From assembly GCF_000332495.1 (NCBI RefSeq), contig NZ_AOGW02000016.1, positions 130,353-194,352 of the forward strand: 64,000 nt of DNA, in the 5' to 3' direction. This document shows, piece by piece, positions 56,901 through 64,000 of the stretch. Source of the stretch: Leptospira terpstrae serovar Hualin str. LT 11-33 = ATCC 700639. GTDB taxonomy: Bacteria; Spirochaetota; Leptospiria; Leptospirales; Leptospiraceae. Position numbers and translations under genes: made by a program. How positions within the stretch are numbered: position 1 is the first letter of the stretch; every line of letters begins with the position of its first letter. The notes under the pieces were generated by a model. That model had not been told where the DNA came from, did not search any database, and was given only the letters and a program-made list of their open reading frames with translations.

Positions 56901-57403
56901 AGTCCATCCTTCTTAAACCCATTCAAACAAACATCTTATATGAAAGTTTGGACAAATTGGTTTCAGGTAAAATGACAGAAGTAATTACACCAAATTACGA
57001 ACCAGTTCATCCAATTCATACGAATGAAAAAATTAAGATCATGATTGTAGAAGACAATCCAGTAAACATGATGTTAACCAAAGCCATTGTCCAAAAATCT
57101 CTACCGGGTACCATTATCATCGAAGCAGAAAATGGTGCTTTGGCTGTGGAGAATTTCATCCAAACTGATCCACAACTGATATTTATGGATGTCCAAATGC
57201 CAGAAATGAATGGTTACGATGCGACAAAAGAAATTCGAAAGTTAGCAAATGGAAAATCGGTACCAATCATTGCACTCACAGCGGGAACTTTGTCAGGTGA
57301 AGAAGAACGTTGCCTAGAATGTGGAATGAACGATTACATTTCAAAACCAGTGGTTTTAAAAACCATATCGGAAAAGATGAAACACTGGCTTCAATTCGTT
57401 TAG
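53909..57403 (+). CDS. Hybrid sensor histidine kinase, multi-PAS, two REC domains
   Basis: An 1164-residue soluble kinase with no transmembrane segment. Domains in order: a weak PAS (about 1-110), PAS at about 115-230 and 255-365, PAS at about 375-505 (ESILDATTHVTIIGTDINGIITHFNKGAE), PAS at about 510-640, HisKA with phospho-acceptor H665 (FLANMSHEIRTPLNGVIGF), HATPase_c (NLIGNALKFT, DTGIGISPENRDKIFEVF, GGTGLGLSIS), REC1 with D948 (ITDFNMPEVNG) and REC2 with D1094 (LIFMDVQMPEMNGYDA). No HPt domain is fused. It lies 138 bases upstream of the encapsulin gene on the same strand; a regulatory link is possible but unproven. Confidence 0.93.
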   Translation: MAESFNYQSIVESFDEFLIYVDPFLEIQFSRTSPNLYLPPDSISTGKHINDLHIIPRDALILTNLCQETLAKRTPFQFTISLLGNPFRISGRYLEFKNIPGVILRGEPNFSIENVILDSGPYVIFRFKFDTEFLTTYVSPNVSLNLGYQAGDFKKGMLKPEDLIHPDDKERAIAEEKEHLKNKSRTYQREFRFQKQDGSYIYVSDYSVVSYFNSFPTEKICYLIDITERKDKELEILKQRDELARLKLLFEETNAAANVGGWEVDLINKTVFWAKETKRIHEVPENFEPNLETAFNFYPLESDREKLINAFQLAEKNGTSYDLVLKIKTKLGNYKWVRSIGHSVFAEGKCIRVFGSFQDITKNVELDIQREDALGNLESILDATTHVTIIGTDINGIITHFNKGAEFHLQYEAEEVVGKTSPAIFHRPEEIDTRSTALSREFGESIAGFDTFIYKAKLGEFDSHEWTYVRKDKTEFPVQLVVTASKNKKGEITGYLGIGIDISAHKATEEALRASESRWQFALEGSGDGIWDWNSENDQVFFSKQWKAMLGYAESEIGSDLSEWQDRVHPDDLDNCLLALEKHYNGKTNIYMNEHRMLCKDGSYKWILDRGKVIEWTEDGKPLRMIGTHTDTTERKLLENALIVARENAEKASQAKSDFLANMSHEIRTPLNGVIGFSDLLMRTDLNQVQKKYMETVYLSASSLLDLINDILDFSKIESGKMELYKERINIYDLLHQIAEIVKHKAYEKGLELILNISPKVPRNIFVDSLRLRQILLNLIGNALKFTLKGEIQIKISAEPKDNNEYELLFEVIDTGIGISPENRDKIFEVFSQADTSTTRQFGGTGLGLSISSKLLNLFNSKMELESERDKGSRFFFKILTLADNERNTEPALEEIKKVMVLDDNETNLLVIHEMLTYKGIQVDCFRSPKDALNTISSGTFYDVVITDFNMPEVNGLDFIEKLLKILETKNIRKPFLSLHTSSNEESIYKRGKELGVQSILLKPIQTNILYESLDKLVSGKMTEVITPNYEPVHPIHTNEKIKIMIVEDNPVNMMLTKAIVQKSLPGTIIIEAENGALAVENFIQTDPQLIFMDVQMPEMNGYDATKEIRKLANGKSVPIIALTAGTLSGEEERCLECGMNDYISKPVVLKTISEKMKHWLQFV

Positions 57404-57494
57404 ACTGCCAATCCACTGACCAATTTCCACAATATACTACACAAAATTTGACTCTATTTTTATAGAAACAATCGATTCTCGTTTTCGGAACATA

Positions 57495-57524
57495 GAAATG
57501 GATCATCAGTTAATGATCCATTTC
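57495..57524. promoter_or_regulatory. Palindrome immediately upstream of the encapsulin gene
   Basis: GAAATGGATCAT (57495-57506) and ATGATCCATTTC (57513-57524) are perfect 12-bp inverted repeats with a 6-base centre. The element ends 17 bases before the encapsulin ATG, just before the AGAGG ribosome binding site. No T-run follows, so an operator or a 5' UTR structure is more likely than a terminator of the kinase gene. A second pairing (TTTCGG at 57483 with CCGAAA at 57524) could form around it. A TTGACT hexamer at 57448-57453 upstream is a possible -35 element with a poor -10. Confidence 0.6.
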
Positions 57525-57541
57525 CGAAAAAGAGGTCATTT

Positions 57542-58477
57542 ATGGCAGAACAAACCCAACACGCATTGGGAGATTTAGCCGCTCGCCAACTGGCAAATAC
57601 GGTCAAAACAAATGCACAATATGGTGCAATCACCCCGCGCTTTTTAGTCAGGTTACTTGACTGGAAACCATTAGAAGCTGGGGTTTTACGTGTCAACCGA
57701 GTTAAGTCCAATACACATGTTGATGTTCTATGTGGTCAAAAGGGAGAACAAGAACTTCCAGAAACATTTGTTAACTACGAAGAAAAACCTCGCGAATACA
57801 CTCTCAGTTTAATTTCTACAATCCTTGATGTACAAACAAGAGTCTCTGATTTATATAGTTCTCCTCATGAACAAATTAACGAACAACTTCGGTTAGCCAT
57901 TGAAAGTGTAAAAGAAAAACAAGAACTCGAACTAATTAATAATGAAGATTATGGACTATTAAAAAATGTTCCCACTCACCAAAGAATTAGTACAAGAAAA
58001 GGTCCGCCTACTCCTGATGATTTAGATGATTTGATTACAAAAGTTTGGAAAGAACCTTCTTTCTTTTTAGCACATCCTTTAGCGATTGCCGCTTTTGGTC
58101 GTGAGTGTACAAGAAGAGGAGTTCCACCGGCCACCGTTACCATGTTTGGTGCTCAATTCTTAACTTGGAGAGGACTCCCACTCATTCCTACTGACAAACT
58201 TCTTGTGAATGGTGAAACAAATCCAAAATCAGCGACTGGAACTTCTAATATCTTACTTCTTAGAGTCGGTGAAAAAAAACAAGGTGTTGTTGGACTTTTC
58301 CAATCAAATTTACCAGGGGAACAAACTCCAGGCCTTTCGGTTCGCTTTATGGGAATTAACAGATCTGCAATTGGTTCGTATTTGATTTCTCTTTACTGCT
58401 CCGCAGCCATACTTACGGACGATGCCATAGCGGCACTAGACAACGTAGATGTGGGAAATTATTATGAATACAAATGA
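57542..58477 (+). CDS. srpI: Family 2A encapsulin shell protein (SrpI-like)
   Basis: A 311-residue HK97-fold protein that should self-assemble into a closed protein shell. The long N-terminal arm (LGDLAARQLANTVKTNAQYG, then ITPRFLVRLLDWKPLEAGVLRVNR) and core blocks are characteristic of Family 2A encapsulins: ETFVNYEEKPREYTLSLIS, ILDVQTRVSDLYSSPHEQI, NEQLRLAIESVKEKQELELI, RISTRKGPPTPDDLDDLITK, VWKEPSFFLAHPLAIAAFGR, ECTRRGVPPATVTMFGAQFL, GLSVRFMGINRSAIGSYLIS. No phage head, portal or protease genes are nearby. It overlaps by 14 bases the gene for a cysteine desulfurase with an N-terminal extension, the known cargo class for this shell family. Confidence 0.95.
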   Translation: MAEQTQHALGDLAARQLANTVKTNAQYGAITPRFLVRLLDWKPLEAGVLRVNRVKSNTHVDVLCGQKGEQELPETFVNYEEKPREYTLSLISTILDVQTRVSDLYSSPHEQINEQLRLAIESVKEKQELELINNEDYGLLKNVPTHQRISTRKGPPTPDDLDDLITKVWKEPSFFLAHPLAIAAFGRECTRRGVPPATVTMFGAQFLTWRGLPLIPTDKLLVNGETNPKSATGTSNILLLRVGEKKQGVVGLFQSNLPGEQTPGLSVRFMGINRSAIGSYLISLYCSAAILTDDAIAALDNVDVGNYYEYK

Positions 58478-59972
58478 TCCGAGTTTTCTAAAACTTAACC
58501 CGGATTCAATCACAGATGGTATCGGAGCGAATTTTCCTGATGAAAGGTCGCTCGAAAAGTTGGCTCGGGAAATGTTTGGCGTATTGCAATCATTTGGCGG
58601 AAGTAATATTCCCACAAATGTTTTGTCTTCTCAGAATGTTCAGAAAGAGACATTACCTTACTTAGAAGATTTGAAATTAACGGAAACAGGTTTTTCCTAC
58701 TCCAATTTTCAATCATTCCCAATCACCAACATACCACAGTCAGGTGGCGGAAACATTGTTTCAGCAAGAAGGGATTTTCCCATCCTAACTGAAACTGTCA
58801 ATGGGAAACCGTTGGTTTGGCTCGACAATGCGGCGACCACCCAAAAGCCAACTTCCGTGATCGAAAGGTTATCTCATTTTTACTTACATGAGAATTCCAA
58901 TATCCATCGTGCGGCTCATACTCTTGCTGCAAGATCTACTGATGCTTATGAAAAAGCAAGGTCTCTTGTCCAAGGATTTATCGGAGCAGGTAGTGTAGAG
59001 GAAATTGTTTTTGTGAGAGGAACCACGGAAGGAATCAACCTCCTTTCCAACATCCTATCCGACAAACAGATACAGGCTGGTGATGAAATTCTAATCACCC
59101 ACTTAGAACACCACGCAAACATAGTTCCTTGGCAGATGGTCTGCGCGAAAAAGGGTGCGAAGTTAAAAGTGGCTCCTGTGGATGATTCGGGACAAATCAT
59201 TTTAAGTGAATACGAACGACTGTTAAATTCTAAAACAAAAATTGTATCGATCACACAAGTATCCAATGCATTAGGAACTGTGGTTCCTGTAGAAGAGATG
59301 ACAAGGTCGGCTCATAAAGTGGGGGCTCTTGTGATAGTGGATGGCGCACAGTCTGTTTCTCATATGCCAGTGAACGTACAAGAGATCGACTGCGACTTCT
59401 TCGTGTTTAGTGGTCATAAACTTTTTGCCCCTACAGGGATCGGTGTGGTTTACGGGAAAAAAGCCATCTTAGACAGTTTGCCTCCCTGGCAAGGGGGAGG
59501 GAATATGATTAAGGATGTCAACTTTGATCACACTACTTTTCAAGAAGCACCTTTCCGATTTGAAGCAGGAACTGGTAACATTGCGGATGCGGTCGGACTC
59601 GGAGCTGCTATTGAATATCTAAACAAGTTCGGGATGAAACAAATTTCTGCATTTGAACACGATCTATTGGAATATGGCACCAAAGAACTGTTAAAGGTAC
59701 CAGGACTTCGTTTGATAGGAACTGCTAAAGACAAAGCTGGTGTTTTATCGTTTGTGGTGAATGGATTCAAAACGGAAGAAATTGGAAAACGATTGGCAGA
59801 AGAAGGAATTGCTGTACGAGCAGGTCACCATTGTGCGCAACCGATTTTGCGAAGATTTGGATTGGAATCCACAGTGAGACCATCACTTGCCTTTTACAAT
59901 TCTTGTGAAGACATTGATGCTCTGATACGAGTGTTGTTTCAATTAGGAAGTCGGAACCGGATTGGAATTTAG
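58464..59972 (+). CDS. SufS-type cysteine desulfurase with N-terminal encapsulin-targeting extension
   Basis: A 502-residue PLP enzyme. Residues ~101-502 are a group II cysteine desulfurase: WLDNAATTQKPTSVIERLSHFY, the NSNIHRAAHTLAARSTDAYE region, THLEHHANIVPWQ, the PLP-binding K319 (FSGHKLFAPTGIGVVYG) and the catalytic C457 (RAGHHCAQPILRRFG). Residues 1-100 are extra compared with SufS: a predicted helix (DERSLEKLAREMFGVLQSF) in otherwise Ser/Asn/Pro-rich sequence, as in encapsulin cargo desulfurases. It should release sulfur from cysteine inside the shell. ATG 58464 is preferred over 58449, and overlaps the shell gene by 14 bases. Confidence 0.92.
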   Translation: MNTNDPSFLKLNPDSITDGIGANFPDERSLEKLAREMFGVLQSFGGSNIPTNVLSSQNVQKETLPYLEDLKLTETGFSYSNFQSFPITNIPQSGGGNIVSARRDFPILTETVNGKPLVWLDNAATTQKPTSVIERLSHFYLHENSNIHRAAHTLAARSTDAYEKARSLVQGFIGAGSVEEIVFVRGTTEGINLLSNILSDKQIQAGDEILITHLEHHANIVPWQMVCAKKGAKLKVAPVDDSGQIILSEYERLLNSKTKIVSITQVSNALGTVVPVEEMTRSAHKVGALVIVDGAQSVSHMPVNVQEIDCDFFVFSGHKLFAPTGIGVVYGKKAILDSLPPWQGGGNMIKDVNFDHTTFQEAPFRFEAGTGNIADAVGLGAAIEYLNKFGMKQISAFEHDLLEYGTKELLKVPGLRLIGTAKDKAGVLSFVVNGFKTEEIGKRLAEEGIAVRAGHHCAQPILRRFGLESTVRPSLAFYNSCEDIDALIRVLFQLGSRNRIGI

Positions 59973-59973
59973 T

Positions 59974-60840
59974 TCAAATAGTAAAATCTAGTCCCTGGAT
60001 TTCGTTCGAACTTCTCACTCTCACTTCTGATTTCTGATACACAACGGAATACGGAGGAATGCTTTGGGTAATCCATGCATTTCCTCCGATGATTGACTGT
60101 TTGCCGATGACAGTTTCTCCACCTAGGATCGTGGCTCCCGCATAAATCACCACTCCCTCTTCAATCGTAGGATGACGTTTTTGTTTCGCCAAAGACTTGT
60201 TTACCGATAAAGCTCCGAGAGTGACACCTTGGTAAATTTTTACGTTGTCGGCAATTTGAGTAGTTTCTCCAATCACAATCCCCGTCCCATGATCCATAAA
60301 AAAAGCTCTGCCAATTTCTGCCCCTGGATGGATATCAATTCCAGTAGCTTCGTGAGCCACACCCGATAGTAGTTTAGGGAAAATGGGTAAGGAAGATTTA
60401 AAAAAATAATTTGCCACTCGATGGACAGCACCAGCGTAGAACCCTGAATAGGCGAGAATTACTTCATGGATACTTTCAGCAGCCGGATCTCCTAAGAAGG
60501 CAGCTTCGGCATCTTCCCACATCCATTGGTACAAACCAGGAAGTTTAGCAACAAAGTTATGCAAAATATCATCCAATGCGACAACACGACCAAATTCTCT
60601 ATCCGCATAAGAGGCGTAAGGTTCTAGTAGATTTTTCCAACGGATACGAAAGAGTTCCAATTGATCCATGATTTGGTCCTTGGAGGAAAAATTACGCTCC
60701 GAATGGTATCCAGAAAATAGAATCGAAAACAATTCTTCTAAAAAGCGGCTGGCCACTTGTTTTCCACCCACTACGGATTCAGGGATGGATTGGCGATTCA
60801 GTATGGATGTATAAAATTCGTCTTGTCCGTTCGATAACAT
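59974..60840 (-). CDS. cysE: Serine O-acetyltransferase (EpsC/CysE type)
   Basis: A 288-residue acetyltransferase making O-acetylserine for cysteine synthesis. The N-terminal helical domain (about 1-140) precedes left-handed beta-helix hexapeptide repeats: GIDIHPGAEIGRAFFMDHG, TGIVIGETTQIADNVKIYQGVTLGALS, RHPTIEEGVVIYAGATILGGETVIGKQSIIGGNAWI. The catalytic His is in MDHGTG. It converges on the desulfurase gene with one base between the stop codons, so it has a separate promoter. Family 2A encapsulin loci elsewhere often include this enzyme, which fits supply of cysteine to the shell cargo. Confidence 0.93.
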   Translation of the reverse strand: MLSNGQDEFYTSILNRQSIPESVVGGKQVASRFLEELFSILFSGYHSERNFSSKDQIMDQLELFRIRWKNLLEPYASYADREFGRVVALDDILHNFVAKLPGLYQWMWEDAEAAFLGDPAAESIHEVILAYSGFYAGAVHRVANYFFKSSLPIFPKLLSGVAHEATGIDIHPGAEIGRAFFMDHGTGIVIGETTQIADNVKIYQGVTLGALSVNKSLAKQKRHPTIEEGVVIYAGATILGGETVIGKQSIIGGNAWITQSIPPYSVVYQKSEVRVRSSNEIQGLDFTI

Positions 60841-60983
60841 ATCACTCTACTAAGAAGTTTTGTCGAAATGAGTGAATTCTAAAAAAGAAGGGACTACAAA
60901 AACCAAATCAAAGTCGATAAATCAGATGTACATTCATGCCAAAATATTGAATGAGATTGTCCATTTGACCCTATTTCCATCTC

Positions 60984-62861
60984 ATGGACATTGTGCTAGT
61001 CTCTGTTTCCAAACTTTCCAAAACCATCGGCGAAAAAAAACTCTTTCAAAACCTTGATTTTTCTATAAGTGAAGGAGAAAAACTCGCCATTGTTGGTATC
61101 AATGGATCGGGTAAATCCACCCTACTTCGTGCCATTCTCGGTAAAGAAGAAACGGACTCCGGCCAAATCATCAAAAACAATAATCTTAAAATCTCTATCC
61201 TGGACCAAAATCCTGTTTTTGACCAAAAGGAAACCATCCTCGATCATATCTACAAAGGGGACAACAAACTAGTCAAAACCATTCGCCAGTATGAAGACAT
61301 CTGCGAAAGAATGAGTGAAGGTGTAGAGGGACTCGATGATGAGTTTACAGAAATTTCCGGGGAAATGGACAGACTGTCCGCATGGGATTACGAACAACAA
61401 GTTAAATCCATATTACGCGAATTAGGTGTCGAAAAATTAGAAAGAAAAATGTCAGAGTTATCGGGAGGAATGCTTAAAAAAGTAGAGCTCGCTAAATCAC
61501 TCATTGATGAAAGTAATTTACTCATTTTAGATGAACCCACAAACCATTTGGATGTAAAATCCATTCTATGGTTAGAAGATTATTTGGCGGGACTAGATAA
61601 AGCCATCCTTCTCATCACCCACGACCGTTATTTTCTCGACCGTATTGTGAATAAAATTTTGGAACTTGATCGGGGTAGTCATTTTCTTTATGACGGAAAC
61701 TATTCCATTTATTTGGAACGAAAAGTAGAAAGAGAAGAAACCCTTCAAAAACAAGAAGACAAAATCAAACAATTTTTGAAACAAGAAGTGAAATGGCTAA
61801 AACGCCAACCAAAGGCACGCTCTACAAAACAAAAAGCAAGAATTGAACGCGCCGGTGAACTACAAAATAGAGAAAAACGCGAAGAACAAAAAGACTTAGA
61901 ACTAAGTGTAGCAGCCAAACGCCAAGGGAAAACCATTTTAGAAATTCATAATCTAAAAAAAGCCATTGCTGATAAATTACTCATCAATGACTTTACCTAT
62001 ACTTTTAAAGCCAAAGAAAGACTCGGTGTGATTGGACCCAATGGCATTGGAAAATCAACACTGCTCAATTTGATGGCAGGTCGCATTACGCCCGATAGTG
62101 GATACATCAAACCTGGAATGAATACCAAGGTGGGTTACTTTGATCAAACGAGCTCAGAGTTACCACTGGATCGCAATGTTCTTGATTATATCAAAGATGT
62201 CGCCGGGGAAATGATTGAAACTGAATCAGGCGAAAAAATCTCTGCAGCAAAGATGTTGGAAAGGTTTCTCTTTGATGGAAAGTTGCAATACACGCCGATC
62301 GCCAAACTTTCAGGAGGAGAAAGACGTAGGCTTTTTCTTGTTCAAATCCTCATGACAGGGCCAAATTTTCTCATTTTAGATGAACCAACCAATGATTTAG
62401 ACATTCAAACACTTTCTGTTTTGGAATCTTTCTTAGATGAATTTCCAGGAACTGTTGTGATCGTATCCCATGATCGATATTTCCTCGACCGCACGGCAGA
62501 GAGCCTTCTCATTTTCCGAAAAGAGGGAAAACTTGACCATTATATCGGAACTTTTTCTTCCTTCTTAGAAACCGATTCTTTGGAATTGGAAAGTGAACCC
62601 AGTTCCCCAAAACAAACCGTAGCTCCGCCAGTGACAGTGACAGCGGGGAAACCACAAAAATCCAAACAAGACCTAAAGAAACTTTCAAAATTAGAATCAG
62701 AGATAGCAAAGTTAGAGACAACGAAAGTAGAATTAGAAAAGAAATTGAGTACATTCGCAAATGATCATACGGAACTTAGCAAAATAACGGAAGAAATCCA
62801 AAAGATAGAGTCGGAAATTCTTTACAAAATGGAGGAATGGGAAATGCTTCATTCCGAATGA
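60984..62861 (+). CDS. ABC-F family ATPase (Uup-like)
   Basis: A 625-residue soluble ATPase with two ABC domains and no membrane segments. The first has Walker A IVGINGSGKSTLL, signature ELSGGMLKKVELAKSL and LLILDEPTNHLD; the second has VIGPNGIGKSTLLNLM, KLSGGERRRLFLVQIL and FLILDEPTNDLD, each with a SHDRYFLDR-type histidine. The linker (KQFLKQEVKWLKRQPKARSTKQKARIERA) and the C-terminal coiled coil (LKKLSKLESEIAKLETTKVELEKKL) match Uup/EttA relatives, which act on stalled ribosomes. It is divergent from the acetyltransferase and overlaps the MASE1 gene start. Confidence 0.92.
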   Translation: MDIVLVSVSKLSKTIGEKKLFQNLDFSISEGEKLAIVGINGSGKSTLLRAILGKEETDSGQIIKNNNLKISILDQNPVFDQKETILDHIYKGDNKLVKTIRQYEDICERMSEGVEGLDDEFTEISGEMDRLSAWDYEQQVKSILRELGVEKLERKMSELSGGMLKKVELAKSLIDESNLLILDEPTNHLDVKSILWLEDYLAGLDKAILLITHDRYFLDRIVNKILELDRGSHFLYDGNYSIYLERKVEREETLQKQEDKIKQFLKQEVKWLKRQPKARSTKQKARIERAGELQNREKREEQKDLELSVAAKRQGKTILEIHNLKKAIADKLLINDFTYTFKAKERLGVIGPNGIGKSTLLNLMAGRITPDSGYIKPGMNTKVGYFDQTSSELPLDRNVLDYIKDVAGEMIETESGEKISAAKMLERFLFDGKLQYTPIAKLSGGERRRLFLVQILMTGPNFLILDEPTNDLDIQTLSVLESFLDEFPGTVVIVSHDRYFLDRTAESLLIFRKEGKLDHYIGTFSSFLETDSLELESEPSSPKQTVAPPVTVTAGKPQKSKQDLKKLSKLESEIAKLETTKVELEKKLSTFANDHTELSKITEEIQKIESEILYKMEEWEMLHSE

Positions 62862-63364
62862 AGACTGTCCTATATACGAGAATTTTTATTTGGACACCCA
62901 TCATCTTTATTGGGTACTTCATCTCAGCTCAAATTGGTTTTAAAATTGCCTTTTTAAATAGCCAAGTATCACCTGTTTGGCCCCCGGAAGGTGTGGGCCT
63001 TGCCTCTCTCCTACTCCTTGGTCCTGTAGCAATCCCTGGAATTTACTTAGGTGCTACACTTGCTAACTTTTTCAATAACCCGCATTTACCAACGGCATTT
63101 ATAATTGGAATTGGAAATACTCTTAGTAGTTATATAAATTATAGGATCATAAGAGGGGTCACTGAAAAAAGTGATCCCATCTATTCAACCAAAGACTTAA
63201 TATATTTTCTTAGTATTGGAACAATTCCTGGATCCCTTGTCAGTACAGTGCTCGGAGTTACTAGTTTATGGTATTGGGATTTTTTAACTTCAGAACTTTA
63301 TTTCAATGTATTCTTTACTTGGTTTTCTGGAGAGATGTTAGGTTTTCTCATTGTGGCACCTGAG
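62858..63364 (+). pseudogene. MASE1-domain signalling protein, truncated by an IS element
   Basis: The reading frame starting at ATG 62858 (ATGA overlap with the ABC-F stop) encodes five or more hydrophobic helices of a MASE1 sensory membrane domain (FIGYFISAQIGFKIAFLNSQ, SPVWPPEGVGLASLLLLGP, VAIPGIYLGATLANF, FSGEMLGFLIVAPE). After the conserved AP motif near 63360 the sequence changes to non-homologous residues and stops at 63424. A kinase, GGDEF or other output domain that normally follows is missing. The break coincides with the probable end of the IS481-type element. Confidence 0.75.
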
Positions 63365-64000
63365 TGTACTCGTACATCCTTTACAGTTTTGTCTCAATAC
63401 ATACTTTACATAAAGATGCATTAAAATCCTGATTCAGACGGTAATGAGGATTGCATTGGATTTTTAAAATGCAACAACTTTCCCGTATACAAATCGATCA
63501 CACCAAGGCTAACTCCATAAAAATGAATCTTTACATGCCTGTCCGAGATTTCCTCTAAACCAACTTCTTCATCTGCTAACGCGGAAGATAGAAAGATCCG
63601 ATGGCCTTCAATATGAAGATTCCCTATGTCATTGATTTCTCCAATCATGATGTTTGTTGGATAAGAAGCTTTTACAATCCGTTTTGGGAATTTCCTTTTC
63701 GACTTTTGGTAATGGTTAGCAGGAAAAGAATTTTGAATTCCTTCATGTGGTCTTAGGTAATTGAATTCTTTCTGAAAATCTCGAAATGCTTTTTGTTGTG
63801 TCTCTAAGCTAGACCTTGGAGGCAAAGCCGTTTCTTCCTTTAAGGTTTTATGCATTCTTTCATGCCTACCATTTTGTTGTGGTTTGCCTGGTTCAATCCG
63901 CTCCAACTTGATTCCCAGTTTGATCCACCATACAGAAAGTTTACTAAGCCCTGCCAGCGCATTCGAGGCAAATGGTGGACCGTTGTCAGTTCGAATGGCA
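63365..64000. mobile_element. IS481-family insertion sequence (partial, runs off right edge)
   Basis: The boundary is placed at TGTACTCGTACATCC (63365 onward), where the MASE1 reading frame is interrupted, because the TGT start and the short dyad TGTAC/GTACA fit an IS end. The transposase gene on the minus strand fills the rest. The other terminal inverted repeat, target duplication and the rest of the MASE1 gene lie outside the window, so the exact boundary is an inference. Confidence 0.65.
63421..64000 (-). CDS. IS481-family transposase, C-terminal part
   Basis: Runs off the right edge (5' end missing). The DDE integrase-core segments are present: IRTDNGPPFAS at the window's edge, which gives the second catalytic Asp, and IERIEPGKPQQNGRHERMH with the catalytic Glu following in HKTLKEE. 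FRDFQKEFNYLRPHEGIQNSFPANHY is the typical C-terminal end of this transposase family, with an extra ~80-residue tail. The reading frame is open through the last codon at 63999. It is probably an active or recently active element. Confidence 0.85.
   Translation of the reverse strand, partial: AIRTDNGPPFASNALAGLSKLSVWWIKLGIKLERIEPGKPQQNGRHERMHKTLKEETALPPRSSLETQQKAFRDFQKEFNYLRPHEGIQNSFPANHYQKSKRKFPKRIVKASYPTNIMIGEINDIGNLHIEGHRIFLSSALADEEVGLEEISDRHVKIHFYGVSLGVIDLYTGKLLHFKNPMQSSLPSESGF

Noticed and set aside
57542..58477. Encapsulin gene as a prophage capsid
   Set aside because: No terminase, portal, protease or tail genes are adjacent, and the sequence blocks and neighbours match Family 2A encapsulins rather than phage capsids.

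Overview
The window looks like chromosomal DNA from a Leptospira-type spirochaete, probably a free-living relative of the L. biflexa group. This is judged from gene content and protein style, not from a database search. The DNA is moderately AT-rich and encodes a flagellated bacterium with a double membrane (flgB-flgC-fliE, fliF, an Mla/MCE-type lipid transport operon, several lipoproteins) and a System I cytochrome c maturation cluster. No rRNA, tRNA or CRISPR array was recognised. Most of the window is compact housekeeping and envelope gene content with many ATGA overlaps.

Layout. 1-5 kb: response-regulator fragment, unknown gene, HDAC-like deacetylase, pyruvate kinase, HI0933-type flavoprotein, glyoxalase I. 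5-12 kb: membrane hydroxylase, Mla-type operon (permease, ATPase, MCE protein, lipoprotein), membrane AraC-type regulator, second hydroxylase. 12-15 kb: SDR gene, a non-coding block of 17-bp-period repeats arranged as a large inverted repeat, then flgB-flgC-fliE. 15-24 kb: lipoprotein, MBL hydrolase, a glycerol-3-phosphate dehydrogenase/phosphotransferase/FGGY kinase operon, an FLVCR-like MFS transporter, small unknowns, HAD phosphatase, TetR regulator. 24-31 kb: GSA-aminomutase-like enzyme, fliF, membrane adenylate cyclase, MEST-like hydrolase. 31-38 kb: dapA-dapB-cdaA-cdaR, a polyprenyl-phosphate glycosyltransferase with a DUF368/PopT transporter, aromatic amino acid lyase. 38-49 kb: Na+/H+ antiporter, MBL lipoprotein, YdcF, ccmE-ccmF-ccmH, bioF, sirtuin, DUF486. 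48-57 kb: split coaB/coaC, CNNM/CorC protein, large exported protein, five-PAS hybrid kinase. 57.5-60.8 kb: encapsulin system. 61-64 kb: ABC-F ATPase and a MASE1 gene cut by an IS481-type element that runs off the right edge.

The outstanding system is at 57.5-60.8 kb. A Family 2A encapsulin (SrpI-like HK97-fold shell protein) is translationally overlapped by a SufS-type cysteine desulfurase with a roughly 100-residue low-complexity N-terminal extension, the expected cargo-loading region. A convergent serine O-acetyltransferase follows. Together they make a credible sulfur-storage nanocompartment locus: the acetyltransferase feeds cysteine synthesis, the desulfurase releases sulfur inside the shell, and the shell sequesters it. 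A 12-bp-arm palindrome lies just before the shell gene's ribosome binding site.

Other notable signals are a perfect 15-bp-arm TetR-type operator at 24467-24500 whose 15-bp core recurs 3.9 kb away in front of the MFS transporter, the 17-bp-period inverted array before flgB, and a CcmE with CxxxY instead of HxxxY as haem-attachment motif.
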